From Prinsepia uniflora (lineage: Eukaryota; Streptophyta; Magnoliopsida; Rosales; Rosaceae), in the NCBI GenBank assembly GCA_032719365.1, contig CM064870.1, positions 42,006,194 to 42,070,193 of the forward strand: a stretch of 64,000 nucleotides of DNA. The letters run 5' to 3'. This document shows, in pieces, positions 33,688 to 46,283 of the stretch; the first letter of the stretch is position 1; each line of letters begins with the position of its first letter. A program made the position numbers and the translations under genes. The notes under the pieces were generated by a model that had not been told where the DNA came from, did no database searches, and worked only from the letters and a program-made list of their open reading frames with translations.

Positions 33688-36567
33688 TGACACGACCCAT
33701 CCCAATCCCCTTGGGATTAACGCGGGACGTATCATGCTCCTGTCTGACACCACGTGTCAGACAAGGGATAACCCAAACCTTGACCCTCTCGGGGCTTCCA
33801 GAGCGCGCTAGGATCTGTGGAGGCATGTGATATCTCGATCTCTACTACAGCCCGCATCCGCGATCAACCTGAAGGGTATTAAAAATCACGAAAGCCGTGA
33901 GTATACGAAAATAAATAATTTAATTAAAACAAATTTCACCAAAAAGACATTTATACATTTCACTAAAAAGCATGCATGCATTCGAAAACCAGTTATTATA
34001 ATCATTTACTTTGAACCAAATCATAGGTTTTTGAAATCCAAACTCAGTGAAAAATTCTTCTCAAGAAAAGCCATTTCCTTCCTATTCATTAGAACCTTGG
34101 CCCAAAATCAGAAAATCAAGGTATATGAGAACTCATCCCAAAACCAATTACGTAGGAACTCAACCCAAAACTAGGTATGTGGGTCACAACCCAAATCCAC
34201 AAAATACTGTATAATCAATCCAATAAAACATATTTAATCCATCCTTGGCACCCTAGATGCCTAACATCCCAGATGTCATAATGTCACGGTCTAAGACTCG
34301 AGTCTCCCCAAGGTCCACCTAGGTCAATGACCCTCCTTGGGGGCGGAGGTTTTAACCTTTAGCAATCCTGATCCTGAGCCTCTCTACGGTCTTTCACATA
34401 GAGCGGCCCCTCTTAGGCAATGCTTTGTGACTACTCCAGTCTCCCTGACACCTGGAGGGAAAATCCACACATAGAATGGTATATGGAAATTTTTTTATAA
34501 ATCATCTCAAAATCTCTCAAAGGGGCCCACACTCGGAATATAGTTTCATCCATTCTGTTTCCATTAAACCATTGTAAATCCACAATTGGGTCTCATGCCC
34601 GAAGTATAACTTTCATAAACCAAATCTTATTAGGGTCTCTAAACCCGAAATCACGTTTCAAAAACTACAAATGGGACTCAAGTCCGATATCATAAACCTA
34701 TTGTGCCTTAAGCCCGATAGTATAAAACAAATGGGTCTCCAGCCCGATACTTCATTAAATCAAACGGGCTTCACATCCAATAGTTCATAAGTTAAATGGG
34801 TCTCAAGCCCGATTCCATATTCCCAAATCCGAAATCATTGCATTAAGCCATTATTGAAAACACAAGCAGGTATAAATCCATTATAAAACCATAAATCTCG
34901 AAACACGTGCAATTACATAAATACCAAATACTACAATCCTTTGCACCCAAGGAATTTCAAATCATTGATATAAAACATATAAAATAGTTATGCAAGCATC
35001 ATATTTAGAAAACAATGTCCACTCACAGACCGTCCTTGCTGCGCCTCGATACGCGTGTCATAAGCCTCTCCGAGCTAATTCACCATCTCCGGAACATCTG
35101 GACCTGTCTAAATCATACCAAAGATCACTAATCAGGCATACAAGTCCTAAACATAAACCCCCAAGACTCCTGGAAAAGTCAATGTGTCCCGGACACGCTT
35201 CCCTAGGCTAAAAACCTCAATTTGACCTATCAAACGATCTCTGATAGACTCGAAACCACCACCATTGGATCTAAATCATCAAAACCTTTAAAATGACACG
35301 GCTCATACCCCGAGATTGGTGCCTATACGCGGGTCAACGCAAAAGTCAACGTTGGTAAAAAAGTCAACGCTGACGTCAGCAGTCAACATCTGACGTCACA
35401 CTAAGATCAGGTCTGACAGGTGTCAGATCTGAGATGCCACATGTCAGTAGTCCACTAGTCCACGTCACAGACACGTCAGTGACACGTGGCGCCCTTTGAT
35501 TGGGTCACGTCACTAACATGCACTGAAATGACACGTGTTGATCTCCTATTGGGCCACCTAGCCTAACATCTGATAGGTGCGTCATCGTCTTCAACCTCGC
35601 GATGGGTCAGCCCGTTTGTCTGAACCGGGTCGCGCAGACCCGCAACTTGATCTGGCCGGAACTCGGCCAAAACTCAACCAAATCAATTCATTTTTGTCCT
35701 ATCGACTCGTCCTAATCCCTACAATAGTCCTATGAACCCCGAAACATAAGAAACGATCGAGAAATTTACCTCCCAATCGATGAACAGTCTAGCCACCTAC
35801 AACTCAGTTCTACCGTCGACTCCAGCCACCGCAATCCTCCCCGTTTATCCCTTCGTGTTCGTCTGGTCCTTAGGAACATGACTTGATCATTAGAAACATC
35901 CAACAATCCCTAAAATCCAACTTCGAAATTCAAACCCGAAAACGTACCTTCACATGTTTCTAGCCACCGTGCACGACAGTCCTCGATGTTGCCACCGTTC
36001 AGCTCGTCTCAGTTCATTCTCTCATTTTGCTTCACACTCGATGGCTAATGTATGAGGGTAGAGGAATATGGGTTTGTGTTTTGGGGTGGGTTTTATGTGT
36101 ATTTCGGTTTTGAGAGAACAAAAGAAAATTAAGGTAATAGATCCCAAATATTTGGGGTAATGGGCCAATCAGATGAGTGACACTTGTCAGTGACACTTGT
36201 CAATGACACTTTTCACTAATCAATTGATCCTCCCAGACATTTGACCCAACCCAAACAAGCCACTTGTCCACTTTCTCGGTATGCATAAATAGTTCCTGAT
36301 CTCGTCCTTGAACCGTAACTTTCTTGTACGACGTTTGATTTCGACGTGCCGCCTGTCTACGGACTCGTAACGTCCCGATCTACGTAACAGTCATCTATCC
36401 TCGTGCATTTGACCTCTCTGGTCAAAAGTCAACTTTTTACCCATTCATAGGGGTAAAATCATCATTTTACACCGATTGTTAGAAATTCCTCGATTAATTC
36501 TCGATTAGTCACGATAATCCTTAATTAATTAATAAATTAATCACGCAACTCGGGGCGGGTCATTACA
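33688..36567 (-). repeat. 5' LTR of the truncated LARD
   Basis: This 2,880-bp LTR is homologous in architecture to the other Tekay-like LTRs: GGGTC/GACCC-type units at 34,560-34,830, two short hairpins at 34,246-34,275, and an ACGT-core cluster at 35,365-35,545. Confidence 0.88.
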
Positions 36568-37653
36568 CCAATCTTGTATGATATGTTCAATCGGATGAAA
36601 GAAAAGATAACTTGTCTTAAAGGAAAGAAATGGGTCCTCAAAATCATACAAGAGCGATGTGAAAAAACATTAGTGCATCTATTACATGCCGCTGGTATAT
36701 TTTTATCTTATTGAACTAGTTAATATTTTATTTTATTGTTGTTTACTAAGAAAATTTCATTCATGATTTACAGGTTATTATTTGAATCCAAGATATCAAT
36801 ATCAAGCAGGTGTTGGGCATGACTCCTATCTCGTACAATCAGTTCAACAAATATTTCTAAAATTGAATCTAAATGGACAATTGGGTTTACAAAATTTTGG
36901 AAATGACGTAAGTTCACTACCAAATATGAACCTTGATATTTTTGAAACTGTACATCTAATACATGATATTAACACAATTCTTAATGTAGTTGATCAACTT
37001 TAGAGATGGTCGGAAAACATTTCGTTCACCTATGGCTGTACAATCACGAACGACAATGCCCCTAGGTATATGCTTGCATTTAACTTGATATTGTATGAAT
37101 TAGCATATTATAATGCTTCTTACATTAAACTTGATATTGACAGTGGCGTGGTGGGAACTATATGGCCAAGCCTTTCCTGTCTTGCAAAAAATTGCAATTC
37201 GTATATTATTACAAACGACATCATCTTCGGCATGTGTGAGAAATTGGAGTACATTTGCTTTAATTCATACAAAGCAAAGAAATCTTCTTGTATATTCAAA
37301 GTTAGAAAATTTTATTTTCTGTTATTACAACATGAAGCTCAAGTTAAGGGATGACGAAGCTGAATCTAGTAAATTTGTGGAAGAAGACTACGTTGACCTT
37401 TTGGAAATTTCTGGTCAACACGTGGAAGGTAATGAGGTTGATCCACTTTAAGTATGGATTATGCCAGCTCACTTGGATGATGATAGAGGAAGGCCTAACC
37501 CTCGAGAGAGTTCTATATGAAGAAGTGGGGAATGAGGACGTAGGAAATGGGCATGAGATGGCTTCATGGGAGAGATCAATGTTTGGTTCTATCGCTGGAC
37601 GTGACTTAAGAGCTGATGCGACTAGTAAGGGACTACATCAAAATAATTCTACA

Positions 37654-37692
<39 letters not shown>
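37654..37692 (+). repeat. (GAT)13 microsatellite in the hAT gene
   Basis: Thirteen uninterrupted GAT repeats encode a poly-aspartate run in the transposase C-terminal tail. Confidence 0.97.
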
Positions 37693-37696
<4 letters not shown>

Positions 37697-39451
37697 TAGA
37701 TGATGTTGAGACAAACAATAAAGACAAGGGAAATGAACATCTATCCGAAACATATACACCCTTGAGCCCATTTACTGGAGAGGCGAATTTCACACATGCC
37801 ACCCAAGATTATGATCATGGATGTAGAAAAAGTGGAGTAGGAATCGGTGGGGTTGGAAAAGATTACACTCGGACACGCAACATATATGAAGGTTATGGAA
37901 ACCCATCTTATGAGGATTCCATGACAATTAGTTTTGAGTCAATGAGTTTAGGCACCGATCCTAGTAACAACTCAAATTATCCATATGGTTAATATAATTA
38001 CCACTAGTTAGACAACCGTCTCCCTTAAATGCTACATGGTTATGGAGGCTATGAAGATCCTCATCTCAATGAAGATTATGGAGAAATTAGTTGGGTAAAT
38101 CTGAAATACCGCATCTATGGAGGAAGAGTAGGCCATTCAAAGGAGATATACGAATACTATGTCCAACAATACATGTAACGACCCGTCCCAAATTCCATGA
38201 TTAGATTAGTGACTAATCACGATTAGTGAGATTAATCCGTGATTAGTAGAGCGAAATCGGACGAACGATGCGAAATGACCGTTTTGCCCCTGATCGTGGC
38301 AAAATGTTGACTTTTCAGTCGGTCGGTCAAATGGACTTTGACCGATGACCGTGACGTAGTTCGTGACGTCACGAGTTCATAGACAGGTGGCACGTTCAAT
38401 TCCGACGTTCGAGGAAGAAGTTATGACGTTCGGAAGTTTAGGGGCATTTTGGTAATTTTGGTTGAAAGGAGCAAAATGTTGACTTTTTGACCAAGAGGTC
38501 CGATGGCCGAGGGCTGAAGACCGTTACGTAGATAAGGACGATACGAATCCATAGGCAGGCGGCACACTGAAATCGGACTTCGAACGGGAGAGTTATGGGT
38601 CACGGAAGTTCGATTTCACTATGCACGAACTTCGAGACGGAGACGATTTGGCGAAATCTGATTGGGCAGATATTTTGGTGGGTCCCATGGATGAGTGACA
38701 AGTGTCACTCATCCTATTGGCTAACTCCCCCAAAATGTGGATCTAAGTAATTAAATAATAATATTTTAATTATTTTAAAATTAATCCTAACAACCTTAAA
38801 TCTTAGCCATCCATTCTATTTTAATCATTCAATCCTCACCCTCCATTTCTCTTCTCTCATCAGCCATCATCTCCTTCTCCCTTCTCTTCCACGACATCAA
38901 CTTCATCATTCTTCTTCATTTTTCTTTTTCTTCCTTTTCCTTCACAAACCCGAAACGCACACCTCACCATCACAAGGACCCCCTGAGCACAAATATGACC
39001 GTGAGGAGGTGGTGAGAGGCTGAGGATGGCAAGCCACGGCCGGGGACAGCGGTGGCCACTGCGGGGAGTCGAACTCGTGAGGTAAGGAAATATTCGAATT
39101 TTGAAAATTGGATTTTAATGGTTTTTACTCGATTCCATTAATTGGGTAAGGTTTCTAGGGATCCCAGGAGAAGACTAGGATCGGTTTCGAGGTGTTGGAC
39201 GGCCTGGAACAGCCGTGAATGGTAGGAGAGAAGTCACGGCCGCCATGGCCGAATTGAAGGTACGGGTTTTTGATGTTTTTCTTCCATTTTAATGTCATAG
39301 AACCCTAGGTTAGGATTAGAGGAGGAAAATAGGACAAACGGGAAAGGTTTTGGTGGCCGGACGGCGGAGAACCAGCCGGGTCAAGCCGCAGGTCACGGCG
39401 ACCCGGTTACTGGTATTCGGGTCGACCCGCAGGAGGGCAGGGATGACAGGT

Positions 39452-39785
39452 GACGTCATCCTGCTGACGTCCTCATGTCAGGGATGACATCAGCATTGTC
39501 AGGTCTGACAATGTCAGCTGACATGTCAGAAAATGGGCCAATAGGAGTGTGACACGTGTCACATGTTAGTGCACAGTCAGCACTGACATGTCAGTGACGT
39601 GGCCCAATCAGGGGCTGACACGTGTCACTGACGTGGACCAGTGCCGTGATGACACGTGGCACATGTCAGACTGCCACGTGGCACTAACAGCACAGTGACG
39701 TGGACCAATGGGAGCTTGACACGTGGCACCTATCAGAGTCTGACATGTCAGACCTGACAACTGTCAGCATGACGTCATGCTGACG
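39452..39785 (+). promoter_or_regulatory. cluster of ACGT-core palindromes in the 5' LTR
   Basis: About twelve ACGT cores occur in 335 bp, including five CACGTG G-boxes (two as GACACGTGTC and three as CACGTGGC) and three TGACGTCA C-box/TGA palindromes, interspersed with CTGACATGTCAG words. These are the preferred sites of plant bZIP factors such as HY5, ABF and TGA. Function here is inferred only from motif density. Confidence 0.65.
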
Positions 39786-40444
39786 TCAGCAGTTACTATA
39801 GCAGCATTGACCCACGCATTGACCAGGCGCGTGTAAACAGTGTTTTGAGTGGACCCAGTGTCATTTTAAAGGTTTCGACGATCCGGATCCAATGGCGGTG
39901 GTTTCGGGTCGATCGGAGATCGTTAAGTTGGTCAAATTAAGGTTTTTTCACCTCAGGAAACGTGTACGGGGCACGTTGACTTTTTCGGGAAAGTTTAGGG
40001 TTTTTAATATGGACTTGCATAGGTTAGTAGTAACCTTTAGATATGGTTTGGATATGTTTGGGAGTCCCGGTGACGGTGATCTGCTCGGACGGTCTGTGAG
40101 TGGACCTTATTTTCTAAATTGGTGCATGCATAAATGTTTATTATATGTTTTAAATGCTTGTTTGTAATGCCATGGGTGCATTTGTATGTGGTTACGTATA
40201 AGCACGTATTTCGAGGTTTCGGCCTTATACGGTGCTTATACAGGTCTGTATCTCTGTATTGATTTAAATGAACTGGATTTGAATTTCAAAAGGATAAACT
40301 CGGGTATGAGACCCATTTGGTTTTTTCTCGGGCATATGACCTCAGATTCCGGGCACTGTGCCCAGCTGATGTCCTATGTTCGGGCACGAGACCCAGTCAC
40401 TTTACGATTTTGATTTCAGGTCAGGGAACCTTAAATGGATTCCC

Positions 40445-40730
40445 AGGTTCATGACGGTTTATGGGAACCGGCATGAACCCTTGTTATGGTATCGTGGTTC
40501 ATGACGGTTTATAGGAACCGGAATGAACCCTTGTTGGTTATTACGGTACATAACGGTTTATGGGAACCGGCATGTTACCTCGGTTATGTTATTACGGTAC
40601 ATGACGGTTTATGGGAACCGGCATGCTACCTGGTTATGTTATTACGGTACTTGACGGTTTATGGGAACCGGCATGTTACCTTGGTTAGAGATATTATGGA
40701 TCATGACGGTTCAGGAGAACCGGGCATGGA
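40445..40730 (+). repeat. tandem array of about 50-bp hairpin units in the 5' LTR
   Basis: Six units each contain ACGGTTTATGGGAACCGG flanked by inverted words: GGTTCATG...CATGAACC in the first, GGTACATG...CATGTTACC in later ones, CGGTTCAGGAGAACCG in the last. The matching array in the 3' LTR is at 49,498-49,848. Confidence 0.92.
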
Positions 40731-41528
40731 TATTATGTTATGTATATATATGTTCATCTACATTCCTTTACTTCTATTATCTCCTCCGGGGAGGGTCGTT
40801 GGCCTGGGTGGACCCCGGAGTAGTCACGGAGCACCGACTGAGTGGAGTCACCCCCCAGTTGGGTTCCTTACTCTCAGGAAGGCTATGGTTACTATTACCT
40901 CGAGTAGGATCAGTGGTCTACGGACATTGACCTTGACTTTGAGAAGACTTGGATTGAGACCCGGATAGCACGCGCGTAGCTTTGGATACCGTGACAAGAT
41001 TGGTTGTGTGACTTATATGTATATATATGATATATGATATATGATATGTGGTGTGCACAGGTGTGCACAGGATTTGAGCAGTGGCTCGTGTACTTGGTTT
41101 CTTTATGGTTTAGGGCCGAGTCCCTTATGGATTTGGGCAGTAGCCCGTATGGTCGTTTTCATTGTGGTTCTTTCGACCTTGGTTTATATCTGATTTGGGC
41201 TTAGTTCCCACGTATGGTTTCTTTGGTTAAATGGTTTTCCAATGCATGCATGCTTTTTAGTGAAGGGTACAAATGTCTTCTTATTAAATGTTTTTATAAA
41301 CTCTTGTTTTGTCCACTCACAGTTTTTAATGTTTTGACTGGCCTTCAGGTTGACGGCGGGTGTGGACTGTAGCAGAGATCGAGATATCACATGCCTCCTC
41401 CGGATCCTGGCGTGCTCTGATAGCCCGGGAGGGCAAAGGTCGGAAATATCCCTTGTCTGACACTTCGTGTCAGACGGGAGCAGGGTCATCCCGCGTTAAT
41501 CCCAGAGGGATTGGGATGGGTCATGTCA

Positions 41529-44500
41529 ACGTGGTATCAGAGCATGGTTGCTCATGTTACTCTGAATTCCAGAGCGTATTTTGCGCGATACTTCGTACGC
41601 AGGTTGAGGATGTGATATCTCAAGTGGCTACAGTTCGTGATCAACCTGATAGTTAGGGTGCCGATACGATAGTTAGTAGGATTGGATCGTGGAACGTCTT
41701 GGTTCGGCATTCGATGACGGGGTTGCCATAGTTCTGTCATGGATGACAGTGTGGGACCCTACAAACGGATAAACGTATTCGTATTTTGGAGTGTGATCGT
41801 GAGACAATTAGTTGGGATCATCTTTCACGATGTCGTAGGATCTATTTGAGTACAGTTCGGAATTTTGACCATCGGTTGGTCAGATTAGGGATTACGTTGC
41901 TGCTGGCGGTTAGCAGTCGAGTTCGGGGAACTCTGGTTGTACTTATCGGTTAGACCTAGTAGGTTGTCGTGCTACATTAGTTGTGATGGAGTAGTTGGTA
42001 CGGGCGGTTGATTCCGTAGGATGCGGAGTCTGAATATCGAGATGTCTGGTAGTTAGGTCTGCACGAGTCTGTGGCAGGCGCTACTACCGAGAGTGGTCAT
42101 AGTTATGGTTGTTGGGAATTGGGGACGTTCAGGGGACGTTTTCCTTTTCTCGTATAAGTTATTAGGGTGACTGTACCCAGAGTTGTTGGGTACGAGGGAG
42201 GCAGAGTTTCTTCTATTCGAGCAGAGGTACGGGGTCGTCGCTTGGTATGAGCGGAGATCCAGGGTTGTCAGATTTGCACCCTGTGTGCCGATGCTGATAC
42301 TGATACTAGTGTGGATGCCTGTGTACTGATACTAGTGCAGGTGGTAATGCGTTGGTGCTGGTACTGGCATTGGTACTGGTACTGGTGACTGTGATGACGG
42401 TGAGTTACGAGTCGGGATGTGACTCCGACGTGATGGGCTTATGATTGGTATCTGTGGTTAGGGAGTGAATCACGGATAGTGATGGACTGGATAGGATCCA
42501 ACGGTAGTTGAGACGTGAGGATCGAGTACTGTCATGGGGGACTAGCGACCAGTTGGTCAGTGTTGGCCAGAGTTGGTCAGAATTGGTTAGATGTGGTGGT
42601 TTGCAGAGATTTGACTGCAGATCAGAGCAGGTGTCTGTTGTGACTCTCTAGTCGAGAGGTACATATACGGTCGTAAATGGGCATATGTCCGTAAATAATC
42701 AAAAAGGGGGACACGTAGATGATGTCCAAGTATGTTGTTTCCAATCTGGTTGGAACTTCGGTATCGCGGGAGGTTGAGATTGAGGTGACGAGAGGAATGC
42801 GGGTTTTCCGCATTGGTATCGGGTATTTCGACGTCATTTTGGGTGACTTCTCAGTTTCTACCGTGGTAGATGATGGTAGATGACGGTTGATGATATAGAT
42901 GTTGTTGGTTGCCACTAGTACACTGATCGTGTATTGGTGGGTGGACTCGGGATTTGTCTTGGGTCATCAAGTGGAGTCGAGTATATCGAAGTTAGGTGAC
43001 TGAGATTCTCACTTTCTGTTTGGTGGCAGACGATGTGGGTTTACGCGGCGTGGTGAGTGCAGCGAGTTTTGTTTGCATTCACGTAGGATGAATTTTGTTG
43101 TCATTATCTTGGATCATTCTTGATTTTTTCTCGGTGGAATGATAAGGATTGATACGAGATAATCAGTGAGAACCCATAGTCTCGGCGTGTATCGTCGTTG
43201 ACTGATCTGTTTAGATGTGGGAATTGGTTTAGGACTTTGGGTATCGCTATGGATCTGGATCGTGATCTTGATGATCTAGATAGGTGGAGAGTTTATTACT
43301 TTTACTGGGATGTTTGAGTTGAGGATGATGGGACTGAACTTCTTTTCGAGGTAAATCTCATATGGCTTACTACTCGCCTGAGTAGTTGTCCGATGAGTAG
43401 TTTTCCGACATGGTCGGATTTTGTCAGCCTAGATATGTTGATATTGGGATTGGCTTCCCCATGAAGTCAATCGATTGTATTATGGTAATTGTTTAAACGG
43501 GTAACTAATAGGTTCAGTTTTGATGCGTCTCGGTAGACGAGAACGAAATTTCGAGTTTTGGAATCAGATTTCTGGATGACGATTCAAGATTTGATTTTGG
43601 AACTTGAAAGAGAATTTCTAGATTTGGGTTTTGGAATCGGATTCTGGGTGACGATTCAGGATTTGATTTTAGAGCTTGACTGTAGATTTTCTTTTATGGA
43701 TTTGGGTTCGGAATGGTTATTCCAAATGCTAGCTTACGGAATAATAATTTTGGATTCGAATTTGGACATGATTAGGGATATGATTTTTGGGTTTGGATTC
43801 GGGATTTCTTACGAAATTGCCGATTCAGATTCGGATTTGGCAATAGATAATGGGTCGGAGTTTCGATTTGTCTAATACTGGATTGGACAAATGGACTCTA
43901 TAGCAGAAACGTGATTGGCTATGACCTAGGTGGTTGTAGTCTGATTGATGGGTAGATGTACGTACCTTGTACGTTGTTCGAGGTACGATACTGGAGAAGC
44001 TGGTGGTGTCTGGTAGCGGTATTCTGGATATACCAGTGATACGTTGGTGAGCGAGTTGGTAGTCGGATTGGTTCTGATGGGTCTAGTTACACACAGGTTG
44101 AGTAATTTGGTGGTTAGTATAACCACAGGTAAGTATGGTGTTAGTTTCTGACTGACGACTGTCAAGTGGTGACAGATTGTCAGAGGTGTCAGCGTGGATC
44201 GGTTAGTGGGGTCTGATGACTCCGGGTGGAAGTAGACATCAGGATAGTTAGAGATTGAGCAAGGAACCGGCTAGTTGTTTATGTGAGCGAAAGGGTAGAT
44301 TTGACAAATGGTGTCAATTCGAAACGGGTGACTACTGTCATTCGACGTGGTCAAATGTAGTCGATGTAACGAGAGTGTTGGTGGTACGTCTGGGTGCAGA
44401 CGAGTAAGTATTATTTTAGTTAGTTGGTGTACGAGTGTACACGTATTTCGAGGTCGATTCTACTTTCCACGAGATGGATGTGGAATCAGAATAGTTGGCG

Positions 44501-44590
44501 TTTCGAGAACGAGACTAATTAAGGAGGGAAGAACGGTTGGATTTAGGTCGGTTGGAATTTCGAGGACGAAATTAATTAAGGAGGGAAGGT
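41529..44590 (+). other. non-coding interior of the complete LARD, with primer-binding site and polypurine tract
   Basis: The primer-binding site TGGTATCAGAGCATGG lies at 41,532-41,547. No capsid, protease, RT or integrase motif was found in any frame. At 42,280-42,380 there is a (G)TACTGG/TGATACT low-complexity tract. At 43,558-43,720 there are two copies of a roughly 85-bp unit around GACGATTCA(A/G)GATTTGATTTT. The end has GAATTTCGAGGACGAAATT, a motif found after the integrase of Tekay/Del chromoviruses, then AATTAAGGAGGGAAGG, the polypurine tract. A second, upstream copy of the tract lies at 44,515-44,531. Confidence 0.75.
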
Positions 44591-45901
44591 TGTAACGACC
44601 CGTCCCAAATTCCATGATTAGATTAGTGACTAATCACGATTAGTGAGGTTAATCCGTGATTAGTAGAGCGAAATCGGACGAACGATGCGAAATGACAGTT
44701 TTGCCCCTGATCGTGGCAAAACGTTGACTTTTCAGTCAGGCGGTCAAATGGTCTTTGACCAATGACCGTGACGTAGTTCGTGACGTCATGAGTTCATAGA
44801 CAGGTGGCACGTTCAATTCCGACGTTCGAGGAGGAAGTTATGACGTTCGGAAATTTAGGGGCATTTTGGTAATTTTGGTTGAAAGGAGCAAAATGTTGAC
44901 TTTTTGACCAAGAGGTCCGATGGCCGAGGGCTGAAGACCGTTAAGTAGATAAGGACGATACGAATCCATAGGCAGGCGGCACACTGAAATCGGACTTCGA
45001 ACGGGAGAGTTATGGGTCACGGAAGTTCGATTTCACTATGCACGAACTTCGAGACGGGGACGATTTGGCGAAATCTGATTGGGCAGATATTTTGGTGGGT
45101 CCTATGGATGAGTGACAAGTGTCACTCATCCTATTGGCTAACTCCCCCAAAATGTGGATCTAAGTAATTAAATAATAATATTTTAATTATTTTAAAATTA
45201 ATCCTAACAACCTTAAATCTTAGCCATCCATTCTATTTTAATCATTCAATCCTCACCCTCCATTTCTCTTCTCTCATCAGCCATCGTCTCCTTCTCCTTT
45301 CTCTTCCACGACATCACCTTCATCATTCTTCTTCATTTTTCATTTTCTTCCTTTTCCTTCACAAACCCGAAACGCACACCTCACCATCACAAGGACCCCT
45401 TGAGCACAAATATGACCGTGAGGAGGTGGTGAGAGGCTGAGGATGGCAAGCCACGGCCGGGGACGGCAGTGGCCACCGCGGGGAGTCGAACTCGTGAGGT
45501 AAGGAAATATTCGAATTTTGAAAATTGGATTTTAATGGTTTTTACTCGATTCCATTAATTGGGTAAGGTTTCTAGGGATCCCAGGAGATGACTAGGATCG
45601 GTTTCGAGGTGTTGGACGGCCTGGAACAGCCGTGAACGGCAGGAGAAGTCACGGCCGCCATGGCCGAATTGAAGGTACGAGTTTTTGATGTTTTTCTTCC
45701 ATTTTAATGTCATAGAACCCTAGGTTAGGATTAGAGGAGGAAAATAGGACAAATGGGAACGGTTTTGGTGGCCGGACGGCGGAGAACCGGCCGGGTCAAG
45801 CCGCGGGTCACGGCGACCCGGTTACTGGTATTCGGGTCAACCCGCAGGAGGGCAGGGATGACAGGTGACATCATCCTGCTAGCGTCCTCATGTCAGGGAT
45901 G

Positions 45902-46216
45902 ACGTCAGCATTGTCAGGTCTAACAATGTCAGCTGACATGTCAGAAAATGGGCCAATAGGAGTGCGACACGTGTCACATGTCAGTGCACAGTTAGCACTG
46001 ACATGTTAGTGACGTGACCCAATCAGGGGCTGACACGTGTCACTGACGTGGACCAGTGCCGTGATGACACGTGGCATATGTCAGACTGCCACGTGGCACT
46101 GACAGCACAGTGATGTGGACCAATGGGAGCTTGACACGTGGCACCTGTCAGAGTCTGACATGTCAGACCTGACATCTGTCATCATGACGTCATGCTGACG
46201 TCAGCGATGACGTCAG
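45902..46216 (+). promoter_or_regulatory. cluster of ACGT-core palindromes in the 3' LTR
   Basis: About eleven ACGT cores with the same G-box and TGACGTCA types as in the 5' LTR. Some sites differ between the LTR copies: a TGACGTCA became TGACATCA near 45,866, and a TGACGTCAGC was duplicated near 46,206. It lies about 5.5 kb upstream of the UVR8 start codon. Confidence 0.65.
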
Positions 46217-46283
46217 CAGTTACTGTAGCAGCGTTGACCCACGCGTTGACCAGGCGCGTGGGGGCGCGTGTGAACAGTGTTTT

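Larger units (their letters stand above)
30602..36567 (-). mobile_element. Tekay-like LARD on the minus strand, truncated
   Basis: The right LTR (33,688-36,567) ends, in reverse complement, TGTAATGACCCGCCCC at its 5' side and GGGATGGGTCGTGTCA at its 3' side. An iMet-type primer-binding site (33,669-33,684) follows. The 2.9 kb interior (30,788-33,687) has no recognisable gag or pol on either strand. Its far end matches the end of the other LARD's interior: both contain, on the element's sense strand, GAATTTCG(A/G)GGACAAAATT-like sequence then a purine-rich tract and the LTR. Only the first 186 bp of the 3' LTR remain (30,602-30,787). The right flank is CCAAT. The element lies in the hAT transposase gene. 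Confidence 0.88.
38174..41528 (+). repeat. 5' LTR of the complete LARD
   Basis: This is a 3,355-bp LTR. From left to right it shows a unique AT-rich part, a GC-rich part with the ACGT-core cluster (39,452-39,785), GGGC/GCCC units (40,300-40,395), a tandem array of about 50-bp units (40,445-40,730) and the 3' end. Confidence 0.95.

Noticed and set aside
40445..40730. Regular spaced repeats resembling a CRISPR array
   Set aside because: Units are imperfect, have no unique spacers, lie in a plant LTR and recur in the paired LTR.
41532..41547. TGGTATCAGAGC as part of a tRNA gene
   Set aside because: Only the 3' end complement is present, next to an LTR; no cloverleaf can be drawn. It is a primer-binding site, as at 33,669 and 54,538.
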